Below, in pieces: positions 22,701 through 30,894 of a stretch of 64,000 nucleotides of DNA; the stretch's first letter is position 1; each line of letters opens with the position of its first letter. The DNA is from Dillenia suffruticosa (taxonomy: Eukaryota > Streptophyta > Magnoliopsida > Dilleniales > Dilleniaceae): assembly GCA_033439265.1 (NCBI GenBank), contig JAVTVX010000034.1, positions 17,870,501-17,934,500 on the forward strand. Reading direction: 5' to 3'. A program made the position numbers and the translations under genes. The notes under the pieces were generated by a model. That model did not search any database. It worked only from the letters and a program-made list of their open reading frames with translations, and was not told the DNA's origin.

Positions 22701-25700
22701 TCAAATAATAAAAGATACTTTAATTGCAAATTTTATGATCACTTCTTGTAAATTTTCTATAATTTCGGATAGTTGGAAGGGACGTAAAGGTGAACATCAT
22801 ATTATTATAACATGTTATTAGATTAATGATTTATGAACTCCAAAAAAAAGAATTTTAACTTTTCAACATTGGAAATACTCACATTCATGTTCTAATATAG
22901 CTAGAATAAGTATTAATATTTGTCATGGATATGGTATAAGTGATAAAATTTTATTGTGTGCCTTTAAATAATATATCGACTAATATTAGTACCGTTAGTA
23001 CTTTAAAATCAATATTAGATGGGATATTTTTTTCATAACAGGCATGCATGTCATATATTCAACTATGCGTTCAAGATGGTTCGGAAGCCGCAGACTACTT
23101 TTAAAACCTATTTGCGAATTAATATATCAAATTAGAAATTTTTCAATCAAAACACAAGAAATGAGATATTTATGTATTTTATATAATATAAAATATAAAC
23201 GATTTAAATAAAAATGTGACACTAGGTGGAACTCTATTTATGATATGTTACAATGTGTTATTCCTTTTAAACAAGTTTTGATTGAATTTATTAATTCTAA
23301 TTATGAATATGGTTTTATTAATACTACCTCTTTTGATTTTGCAAATACACTAATTGAATCATTGAGAATTTTTTATATATGTACAAATTTATTTTTCAGA
23401 GTTTACTACCCAACAATTCATTTGATATTACCTAGTCTTTGTTGTATTTATTACGTATTTAATCAATTTAAAAATGAAGATAGGTTTAGTGATATTATTC
23501 AACTAATGAAAATAAAATTTTTAAATTATTATGAAAAAATTCCTATTTTGTATTTGGTAGATAGTACTTTAGATCTACGTGTGAAAGTTGAAAGTGTTGA
23601 AACTCTAATTGATTATTGTGTTGATAGCTTTCTTACGAAAATATATATTAATGCCGCTCATTTAAAACAAAAAAACTTATTTTATTTTACAAAATATGTT
23701 TGCATTATACCAAAAGTAATATGATAATATAGGTGGTAAAGATGAAAGCAGCAGTAGTAGTATTACTTCATTTCGTTTATCTTTAAATTCATTTAATCCT
23801 TATATTATGTTAGGAAAAGAACAAAAAAATCATCCTTGTCTTCGTCACTAAATGAATTATTTTAATACGAACAAATACATTGACTAGAAGATTGTGACGA
23901 TAACGATCATTTCAATATTTTAGGTTGGTGAAAAAATAATTCAACTTGCTTCCCAATTTCGGCCACAATGACCAAAGATATACTAACCCCTCCGGTGTCT
24001 ACAGTACCATCAGAAAGTGTTTTTAGTGCAGGTGGTCGAGTTTTATCAAAAAAGTAAACAAAATTGGCAGACAACACTTTTAAGGCGTTGATTTGCCTTA
24101 AAGAATGGAAGGACATAGCAAAAAGGGAGCAAGATACAGAAAAAAACTCAAAGTCAGAAGATGAAGAAAAAGAATAAATTTGCACTTCATACATGTAAAA
24201 AAAAAAGTTGTATGTAATATTTGAAAAAAATAGTGAAAATCTAGAAGTGTGCCTGGGAGTGGACATATATCAATTTGATGGAAGCACTATAAAATCCTGT
24301 GTCTACTGCTTCATCCTCATTTTTATTTTTATTTTCATTCTCAACCGATAAAAAAACCATTGAACCAACAACCTAAAACAAAAAAGAAAGAAAGAAAAAA
24401 CCACCGAACCGGCCTGGCACGACCTGGCATAGCAGGCCTTATTCAATGGGACAGGGAAGTTCTGAGCAAATTTTTTGTGGAACCAGCCCGGCATGGCCCG
24501 GGAGTGCCTCAGAACCACAGCTGAACAGGCCCGCGGTTCCTGGACCTGTCCTGAACCAGCCCGGACCCAACTCTAGATTTCTGGTTGACTTTGCATGGAG
24601 GAAGCATTGAAATGCATACAGTGGAGATGCATGTTGTTATCAATTTGGACATTATGTGAGTGCTATAACACATAAAGTGAGAAAGCATAAAATGTTTTGG
24701 TGAAAATTGGTGTGAACGAGTGAAAACAGAAGAATATGTGTGCATGTGGCGAAACTGTGGGATGAAATACATCAACATTGGAAGGTTATAAATAGAGGAT
24801 GGTGCATAGTTGGTGGAAAGGCGTGAAGTATAAAAGTTGAAAAAGTGTTAGAGAGAGAGGTAAATTGGTTTTATCCAGGTATAAGAGAGGTGATCTATAA
24901 GTTTTTTTTTCCCGCTCCGAGTCACCGTGGGCAAGAGTGAGAGCAGCTCTTGGGTCTCTGAGAAGATGCACAAGTGATTTTGGAACAGGATTAAACTCTA
25001 AGTTATATATGTGAAAGTACTCTCATAGTGAAGAAAGGTTTACTCTCTTGTGGAACTAGGCAACTTTTTTGCCAAACAACATAAATCTTATGTACCATTC
25101 ATTTTCATCTAGCCTATTTTTCTTTTCCATTGCGTTTTGTCTTGTACATGTCTCATTACAACAAGCACTTCAGCTATGCTCACAAAAATCCCAACAACCG
25201 TAATACTAAAATAAGGCATTTTTTGTTGGGGAAACCCAATTAATCAAAACTAAAGTAATCTTCATTTTGGGGTTCCCTCAACACCAGTTCCGGTCCTAGG
25301 GGTTTGACCTACCATGCTGGTGTGACCCCCTTTTTGCCACCTGCATCCACCATCTTGGATGATGGTTTCAACCCATCTCCTTTCTTTTAACATTGTGCTC
25401 TCTCACTCTCTCTTTCCCCCTTTCCTTCATTGTTGACTGCTGCATCAAAATTTAGAATTTTTTCCTTTTCAACACCAAAATTAAAATTTTTCCCTACTTT
25501 TATTCGTCTCCAGTTTGGCTGCCATGTTGTTGAGCAATATGACACTTAGAAACTCATAGTCTCATTATTGTATGGCTTTGAAGTTGATCAAGAAAAAGAT
25601 TGAGGGTTGGCTATGCCTTATAATTATAGCTGACAATCTTATTGATTTGGAAGTACAGTCAGCTATAAAGCAGGTCTCACGATAAGTGAACCTAGACATC

Positions 25701-26657
25701 CAATAGGCAAGCATGTGAATGGATGAATATCAGCTTTCATTCCTTTCACCAACTTGGAACTGCCACTAGGAGCAAGATTCAAGGATAAGGCCAATTAGAT
25801 CAAACTCTTTCATGGAACATGGTAGAAAATGCTTGTAGGATGCAAGACAAGGTTGTTAGTTACTTTCCTCTATCTAAATTTCCTATTATATCCTCTTTCT
25901 CTTCATCTTCCAAAATCCCAGTTTGAAGTCCAAAAGTTAGAAGATATTTCTTTACTTGGAACCAAAAGAAGAAAGAGATCACTCCATACGAAATGAATCT
26001 CATCTTAAATTAATTTTGTTTGATTTGAATCAGCGATTAGCCTCAACTCCAAGCATTGGGTCATGAAGCATATGCATAGTTTTCATAGATATGTAGACTG
26101 AGAAAAACCAAAAACTCAAAAAGCTTGAACCCATAGAAGGAGAAGAAGACATCAAAATGACTCACAACTGAGATGCCACCAGAAAGCGCAACGCGTGCAG
26201 CTTCAAGTGCCACCTCTGCACTACATTGAAAACCAATAATTAATTTAGTAATAAAAGTTATGAAAATTTGTAATAAAAGCCTCATCATTCAAATTCTCAG
26301 CTTTATTGTTTCTCAGAACTACCAACAAAAGAATGGTTCATCCTAATTTTATGATTCCCACATTCTAATCAAAGCAACAATGATATTTCACAACCGAAGC
26401 CATCAATGTATAAAAGGTAAGGTATCAGCAAACAATGTCTATATAATAGAGAGAGAGAGTTACGAATTGGCGCGAAGGCAGGCAATAACGCCGGTGTTGC
26501 GAATTTGGGAAAGGGTTTGATCGACAGAGGACGCAACTTTAGTAATAAAACTAGTACAACGTCGACGAGGCTTTGCCAGATTTGCAGATTTTTCACCAAA
26601 ACTCCCTAACCCTACCACTGACACAGAGACTGAGCTTCCTCCAACCACGCCACCCAT
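10583..26657 (-). CDS. KDPG aldolase family protein (nine exons)
   Basis: Nine exons splice to an uninterrupted 258-residue protein: 26464-26657, 26166-26220, 21031-21066, 20898-20942, 20185-20268, 19895-19960, 19609-19647, 15237-15336, 10583-10740. All introns are GT-AG. The protein is a class I aldolase of the KDPG/KHG family, which splits 2-keto-3-deoxy-6-phosphogluconate to pyruvate and glyceraldehyde 3-phosphate. Seen: GVIACLRA (residues 56-63), LEIVAST (84-90, with Glu85 equivalent to the bacterial catalytic Glu), VGTVLN (111-116) and LVKVYPVSALGG (171-182). In the last, Lys173 matches the Schiff-base Lys of bacterial KFFPA. The bacterial Arg four residues after the Glu is Ser here. Bacterial enzymes have about 210 residues; the extra 45 at the N-terminus are basic and Ser-rich, so a plastid transit peptide is possible (inference). 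The start is the first in-frame ATG after an upstream stop. No frame defect is seen, so the gene looks intact despite insertions in introns 2, 7 and 8. Confidence 0.92.
10741..13460 (-). other. Aldolase intron 8, first part
   Basis: Intron DNA without a supported gene. It has a C9G5 run at about 11022-11035. A plus-strand stretch at 11718-11930 reads like protein (LLRQI, SLPVNMLVTQED, NRNAWRTLVHGQG) but belongs to no family I recognise. The rest is AT-rich with no clear repeat. Confidence 0.5.
13848..13866 (+). repeat. Target-site duplication of LINE insert, left copy
   Basis: TAATAAACATTCTTTCAGA. It matches 14198-14216 at 18 of 19 positions. The uninterrupted LTR copy at 14525-15047 has this sequence once. 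Confidence 0.78.
13867..14197 (+). mobile_element. 5'-truncated RTE-type LINE 3' end
   Basis: A 331-base insert in the LTR. It ends with ...AAGGCTCGG and (TTG)n, the common 3' terminus of plant RTE-clade LINEs and their SINE partners. Just upstream the plus strand reads KKITLDRNER and later VDPKLLGLRLG, a decayed form of the RTE C-terminus (ALDR.EWR...IHVADP). An 18/19-base duplication flanks it. A SINE sharing this tail is the alternative, but the protein trace favours a LINE. Confidence 0.72.
14198..14216 (+). repeat. Target-site duplication of LINE insert, right copy
   Basis: TAATAAACATTCTCTCAGA, one mismatch from the left copy at 13848-13866. Confidence 0.78.
14395..14524 (+). pseudogene. 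Retrotransposon gag N-terminus, truncated
   Basis: After the LTR and PBS an ATG opens MVTTAKLSSRVERLENNMQE, a coiled-coil gag start. A stop follows, then more heptad-like sequence (LIAAIETLLKRP). At 14525 the coding sequence is cut by the exact terminus of an inverted LTR. Only about 45 residues of gag remain. Confidence 0.55.
14525..15047 (-). repeat. Gypsy-like LTR, minus orientation
   Basis: 523 bases bounded by TG...CA. On the minus strand it starts TGTTGTCAACAACC and ends GCATCA. It is the reverse complement of 13461-14340 apart from the LINE insert, with about 80-85% identity in the segments I compared. Its terminus joins gag sequence exactly at 14525. Confidence 0.75.
15068..15146 (+). 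repeat. Third LTR fragment, plus orientation
   Basis: The last 79 bases of the same LTR family (GGTTGCGATCTAGG ... CCTACATCA), in direct orientation. It lies about 90 bases from the exon 8 splice donor of the aldolase gene. Confidence 0.7.
15237..15336 (-). CDS. KDPG aldolase exon 8
   Basis: Encodes residues 174-206 (VYPVSALGG, YISALNKPL, IPMVASQGIRL) plus the first base of Ala207. VYPVSALGG follows the catalytic Lys. The acceptor is TTCATAG and the donor GTGGGT. A copia LTR fragment and a LINE lie in the intron before it, and inverted LTRs in the intron after it. Confidence 0.92.
16540..16985 (+). repeat. Copia LTR fragment in aldolase intron 7
   Basis: Homologous to the 3' part of the copia A LTR: GAAAATTTTCTCCAATCG, GATTTCATGATCACCAT, CTTACATATCGAGG and a terminus near AAAACTAACAC. 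No internal element sequence follows, so it is a truncated or solo LTR. Confidence 0.72.
17000..18790 (+). mobile_element. LINE remnant (3' end) in aldolase intron 7
   Basis: At 18530-18660 the plus strand reads KCSLSACVYYIWMERNKRR, the C-terminal signature of plant L1-type LINE ORF2 (usually YHIWRERN). It is followed by an untranslated stretch and an AT-rich end with AATAAAATTTT near 18780. The 5' limit is a guess; only the last 300 bases are firmly supported. Confidence 0.55.
19609..19647 (-). CDS. KDPG aldolase exon 7 (39 bases, catalytic lysine)
   Basis: Encodes IFNAYSAGAKLVK (161-173). The last codon of the exon is the predicted Schiff-base lysine. The acceptor is TGTACAG and the donor GTGAGC, both phase 0. 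Confidence 0.9.
19895..19960 (-). CDS. KDPG aldolase exon 6
   Basis: Encodes residues 139-160 (EILNDVQESEV, YIPGAMTPTE). PGAMTPTE corresponds to the bacterial PGxxTPxE motif next to the active site. The acceptor is AATCAG and the donor GTAATG. Confidence 0.92.
20185..20268 (-). CDS. KDPG aldolase exon 5
   Basis: Encodes residues 111-138: VGTVLN, DGKKAINAGAKF, then LMGPVFVK. VGTVLN carries the conserved Thr of the substrate pocket. MGPV takes the place of the bacterial SPG loop. The acceptor is GAAGCAG and the donor GTTTGC. Confidence 0.92.
20898..20942 (-). CDS. KDPG aldolase exon 4 (45 bases)
   Basis: Encodes VIQQLVEEWPATVLG (96-110). The acceptor is CAACAG and the donor GTAACT, both in phase 0. 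Intron 3 upstream is only 88 bases. Confidence 0.9.
21031..21066 (-). CDS. KDPG aldolase exon 3 (36 bases)
   Basis: Encodes LEIVASTPGVFE (84-95), including the Glu at position 85 that matches the catalytic Glu of bacterial enzymes. The acceptor is CCTGCAG and the donor GTTGTT, a weak but valid GT. Both boundaries fall between codons. Confidence 0.88.
21067..21402 (-). other. Aldolase intron 2, downstream part with hAT target site
   Basis: Intron sequence between exon 3 and the hAT element. It contains the left copy of the 8-base target duplication GATTTCTG at 21395-21402. No gene is seen. Confidence 0.6.
22430..24175 (+). pseudogene. hAT transposase remnant
   Basis: In broken frames the plus strand gives a BED-finger tail (TLKRHIVRDHW), ISDSWKGRKGEHHI, KRILTFQ and SNIARISINICHGYGISDKI. 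An open frame at 23245-23724 follows with the DUF4413-like LVDSTLDLRVKV block. The dimerisation domain lies at 23935-24175 (PVSTVPSESVFSAGGRVLSKK). Several stops inactivate it. The order BED, catalytic region, dimerisation domain is that of plant hAT transposases. Confidence 0.87.
24250..24360 (+). repeat. SIRE-like LTR fragment inside the hAT element
   Basis: GGGAGTGGACATATATCA, then a stretch like GGAAGCACTATAAAAATC. This matches 34727-34780 in the SIRE-like LTR (GGGAGTGGACGTACATCA, CAACTATAAAAATC). It is probably a small nested fragment or exchange product. Confidence 0.45.
24584..26165 (-). other. Aldolase intron 2, upstream part
   Basis: Intron DNA between the hAT element and exon 2. 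It starts with the sequence that continues the pre-insertion target. No ORF or repeat that I can name is present. Confidence 0.5.
26166..26220 (-). CDS. KDPG aldolase exon 2
   Basis: 55 bases completing Ser65 and encoding AEVALEAARVALSGGISV (66-83). The acceptor is AATGTAG and the donor GTGAGT. This is the conserved helix before the first catalytic strand. Confidence 0.9.
26464..26657 (-). CDS. KDPG aldolase exon 1
   Basis: Encodes residues 1-64 plus two bases of Ser65. It starts MGGVVGGSS, has a basic stretch KPRRR at 29-33, and ends QIRNTGVIACLRAN. The donor is GTAACT directly after AATTC. An in-frame TGA lies 75 bases upstream of the ATG with no earlier ATG. Confidence 0.88.
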
Positions 26658-26895
26658 TTCCTCTTCCCTTAGCTCCAACTCAAACCCCTTTCTTTCCTTT
26701 CCCTCTATTACTCCGTCACACAAATCCCACGTTCAGATTGTGGGTACGGGAATTAGGGAATGGGAATGAAACCCCAGTGATTCCTATTCCCACCTTTGTG
26801 GTTTGCCAATCGATGAGTGAAGGTAGAACTGAAAGCGGCTCCCCCCGGAACTGTTAAACCCATCTATTCCTATTTTTAGTATTCACTCGAATAGA
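26658..26895 (-). promoter_or_regulatory. Aldolase 5' flank, shortened by an LTR
   Basis: Only about 240 bases separate the ATG from a truncated copia LTR. On the minus strand there is an ATTGG (inverted CCAAT) near 26804-26808 but no clear TATA box. The native 5' UTR and core promoter should lie here; distal promoter sequence has been replaced by retroelement DNA. Confidence 0.4.
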
Positions 26896-28400
26896 TCGCT
26901 TGGTCGGATGGTGATCACGGAATCGAACCACTACCGCAAATCCATGACGTCTTAGTCCTCAAGTCCCGTGAATCCTTGGACGAAGGAAATTTTCTTACGC
27001 GAAAATTCTCAAACCCTCATATTTTTCTCTCTCTTTAGAGAAGTGTGTGAACCCTAGCCTCTCTTTCACAAACCCCCTAAAATCACTTAGGAGGGTGAGA
27101 GTTGTCTAACTAACGTAGGCTCATTTAGGTTAATTAAGGAGGATTCAATAGGGTTGGTAATGGATGGTTAATGGGATAATGGGAGTTACCCATTATTCCA
27201 AATTATCAAAATGCCCCTCAATGGGCATAAAAACCAACATCTCCTACTTGGATATAAGGGTATTTTATATCCGTCACAAGATTGCAACTTATGCGATACA
27301 TCACATCACCCTGCTGGACTTTCATACAGGATCGGACGTTGTGCGATCGATGAGTATACCTGCAAATAAAGATTTCTTAATATACTTGTTAAGATGATCG
27401 AGAAATTATCGTTAGTATAAAAAATAACTCATTATACCCCAAACCCAATGCAATTACATTTATCGAGCCACTTTTCTCATCGAAAGTGATTCTCAATTGT
27501 TTGCTCGACTATGTATTCACCATTATGCTTAAATCCCGATAGGGATTAATATAACAGATCGACCTGTGAATCACAATATAGTGATGTAATATCTATTGGT
27601 CTTTCTTTTCCCAAACTCGAATCTATCAGTCACAATTCAACTATTTTCCTAGATCTGTCTCTTAGATCTCAATTTATCTTCTGGAGCATAAGTAAATAGA
27701 TTAAAGTAGCAACACTGAACCAAAATTTCAAGAAATAGCCAAAAGTAATAAGAGCACATGAGATCCCACTCAATAGATCTCGAGTGTCACACAGTGGGAA
27801 CGGGAATCATGATCACATTATCGTCTCAAGTAATAGCTCTCATTGTCCCATGATCGTCTCATTACACATGGTATGAAACACGTGCCACAGTATTATTCCT
27901 CCATCTCTCAAAAGACATATGTCAGATTTCTCTAATACTGTACAGGTATGGGACTCAGTCTATATATAAAACTTTATCCAGAAATCTCAGAGAAAACATC
28001 TTAGAGATAATATCACTAATCGTAGGTGCTATCTGAGTTCTCAAAGCAGACTACTTACATGTAACATGGACGTGGGTATTTCCATGTCAGTCATATTTCA
28101 GATAATTTCATCCTGAACATATATCAGGCGACTTATGTTTGAGTAGGGCCACTTTCAAAGCCTCTTACGATTAGAAACCGTCTCAGTCCCGCTCACTCAG
28201 ATATGGAGGTGGTCATTCGTGTGTGAGAGTCGATCACACTTGCTTGACACATCTTTTATCACAAGATATTATAAAATATATGACAATAAATAAGTGCATG
28301 AAATAAATTTGTGATCCAATAATGCATGCATGTCATATATTTCAATAAGTATAAAAAACAGTTTATCAAAAACAGTAGATAATGAGAAATATTAAAATAT
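26895..28400 (-). repeat. Copia LTR, minus orientation, upstream of the aldolase gene
   Basis: Reverse complement of the LTR family seen at about 50720-52259. Collinear matches include TTCATGCACTTATTTAT, the block around CACGAATGACCACCTCC, and the GATCACCATCC segment near 26930. The 3' terminal 100 or so bases of the LTR are missing at the aldolase side. Confidence 0.78.
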
Positions 28401-29460
28401 ACTAAACCCGATAATTCCTTATCTCACAAAGGAATATCTCACAATAGGTTTTATGAAGGGATCAGACACCATACTGTATGTAAGAGTGTACTTAGTTGTC
28501 ACAATACCTTTCTTGGTAGTGTCTCTCATAGAGCGGTCTCTGGTATCAATGTGTTTGGCTTCATTAAGATACTTAGCGTCTGGGTTGTTGGCAATGGGGT
28601 CTGATTATCACAATAATTATCGCTGACCTCCCACTATCTGTCACAATCCCTAAATTATCTAGAAATTTCTAGAGCCAAACACTCTCATGAACTGCTATTG
28701 AGCATACTACAAGTTCAATCGCTATCGTAGATAGAGCTATACAGGTTTGTTTCTTACTGTTCTAAGAAGATAAAACTTGATATCAGTTTGCATTCATTCA
28801 GATCGCTACCCCCGGTCGACATCTGAATATCCAACAAAAATGCAAATCACCTCCTCCATAACACATAGAGAGGTCTGCAGTTCTCATGAGATATCTCAAA
28901 ATTCTTTTCACTGCTCTACAGTAATCTCTTCTAGGATTCGATTGATACTATTCATCAGACCGACTGCAAATTAAATATCTAGTCTTGTACGCCTCATCGC
29001 ATACATTAAACTGTATATTCTACGTGTATCCTTATCGTATACACTAGAATGCTCATTGCACTAGTATAAAAGATTCCATTCAACTCCCTTATTTCTTCTT
29101 AAATTTTAGAACATATATCAAGAATCAGGTTTTCATTTTTAGCGATAAAGTATCTATTGGATTGTCATCACTCATCTCGAAATACTCAAGAATTTACCCG
29201 ATATAGAACTCTTGTTAAGGAGTCAACACCATTCTCAAGCAATTCTTCTGGATTCAAATTCCAAGAATGAACTAAACCTTACCCAAGAACAGGTTATTAA
29301 ATACTCTCTATTGTTCCTGACCAACAGAATATCACCCATACATGAGAATATGATCATAAAAGAGTTATCGGAACATATCAGATAGATACAATGATTCTCC
29401 TCAATCATTATAATATCATAAGATATCACATTCTCATGAAATCTCAGGTACTACTGCCAC
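28400..29460 (-). pseudogene. Copia RT and RNase H remnant (same family as copia A)
   Basis: 29235-29429 on the minus strand reads MISYDIIMIEENHCIYLI and GDILLVRNNREYL. This parallels copia A (VISYGFMMIKNDHCMYLI, GNNREYL), and the YVDD motif is destroyed here too. RNase H pieces follow at 28540-28980. This is the 3' half of a minus-strand copia whose 3' LTR is 26895-28400. Confidence 0.75.
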
Positions 29461-30160
29461 ATTACACCACTTATCCTTCTAGAATTTCAATTTAGGCAGA
29501 CCTTTCAAAACTTCTTTCCTAACAAGCTTTGAGATCGTGTCCATACTTGTGTGTCCTAACCTTCTCTGCCATAATCATGATGAGTTCTTACTTACTACAA
29601 CTAAACAGGATTCATTTGGTATTTCTAAATATTCTAAATTTATCACATATATATTTCCTCTTTTATGGTCAGTGAATTTAACATTACCAGAGGTTTTATC
29701 AATAATGGAGCATACATTAAATTCAAACATGACTGTATAGCATTTGTCACACAATTGACTTACACTCAACAAACTAAACTTAAGACCAGATACAAGAAAA
29801 ACATTTTGAATTTGAGAGTTAGTGGAAAAATATTTTGAATTTGAGAGTCAGTGGACTTACTTTCAATGTTGTCTATTCCGATGACTTTTTTGTTTGAGTT
29901 GTTAAAAGCTGCTTTTTGTCATTTCTTCTTCTCGAGAGATAAAAATTTTGAGATATTTCCAGTCATGTGCCTTGAATATCCACTGTTTATGTACCAGACT
30001 GACTTTTCAGGAAACTCTCTTGATTTCAAACAAACCTGCAACAAGAATCAATCACATTTTTGCCCTTAATACCCATATCTTCTTGGATTCGTCTAAATTA
30101 GCTTTGATTTGATTTTCAGAGATCCATTTTAAGCTTACTATCATACACAAATACTTTGGA
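29460..30160 (-). pseudogene. SIRE-like copia protease/pre-integrase fragment
   Basis: On the minus strand the copia protease-region motif VWYINSGYSRHMTG lies near 29970-30010. 29575-29772 reads LSVSQLCDKCY, KRGNIYVINLEYL and VVSKNSSWLWQRRLGHTSMD, a GAG-pre-integrase domain of SIRE-like copia. It ends at about 29470 against the copia fragment on the left and at about 30160 against a plus-strand fragment. Confidence 0.8.
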
Positions 30161-30164
30161 TTAA

Positions 30165-30450
30165 GTACCAGATGAAAGATTATGACATATATTTCGATTG
30201 TATTCTAATTAAATATGATAACACAAGTGCTATAAATCTAAAAAAGAATCCAGTTCATCACTCATGAACCAAACCCATTGAAGTGAGATATCATTTAATT
30301 AGTGATCATGTTTTGAAAATGAAATTATTCTTGAGTATATTGAGACTCAAATACAAATTACAGATATCTTCACTAAAGCCTTCGGTAAGAATAGATTTTG
30401 TAAACTCAGAAGGGAATTAGGAATGACAGAAATGGAAAAGTAAAAAATAG
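30165..30450 (+). pseudogene. SIRE-like copia RNase H C-terminus
   Basis: The plus strand reads IKYDNTSAINLKKNPVHHS, then in shifted frames EVRYHLISDHV, EYIETQIQITDIFTKAFGKN and CKLRRELGMTE. This is the terminal RNase H block of SIRE-like copia. It is oriented opposite to the neighbouring fragment at 29460-30160. Confidence 0.8.
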
Positions 30451-30489
30451 ATTATAAAAATAGAGTATACTTTACAATTCTGAAAACGA

Positions 30490-30760
30490 ACTCTACATCG
30501 ACCAATTTCTTAAAGGTATCGACAAATTAAAAGATTATATGGTCTTGTTGACCTACTAGTTGTTAGATTAAAAATCTTGTCGACCTGACATTTAAAATGA
30601 AAAACAGAAGGTGACAATCGATTTGAGTATAAGTATGTCGACCTGCGTAGCAATAAGAAATCAGGTTAATGTCTTTAATAATGTGTCAACCTGTTGAGTC
30701 CTAAAAACCATTAAACAGGTCGAAGTACACGAAAGGGTATCGACCTATGACATGCAGAAT
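30490..30760 (+). repeat. Short cluster of CGACCTG-like words
   Basis: About eight degenerate copies of TGTCGACCTG occur in 270 bases between the RNase H remnant and the extra ORF. They are the same word as in the LTR at 32957-34100. Confidence 0.55.
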
Positions 30761-30894
30761 AAAATATGAACGGTTAACAATTCGATATATCTAACTATTC
30801 AAATCTAATTTCAAATTTTCCCTCTTCTTCTGAAACTTTAATTTGTCAAATTGAAATCCTAGATCAATTTATCTCTACAAGATTCGAACTTGCG

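Larger units (their letters stand above)
21403..24575 (+). mobile_element. hAT DNA transposon, decayed
   Basis: 3173 bases bounded by imperfect terminal inverted repeats. The first 26 bases (TAGAG....GGTTCAGG) match the reverse complement of the last 26 at 20 positions. Both subterminal regions are rich in GGCC and CCGGTTC words. An exact 8-base duplication, GATTTCTG, flanks it (21395-21402 and 24576-24583), the size expected for hAT. It carries a broken plus-strand transposase (22430-24175). It sits in intron 2 of the aldolase gene, in the opposite orientation. Confidence 0.9.

Noticed and set aside
26658..26723. Earlier aldolase start at a non-ATG codon (TTG at 26721-26723)
   Set aside because: A non-ATG start is unlikely in a plant gene; the first in-frame ATG is at 26657, with a stop three codons before the TTG.
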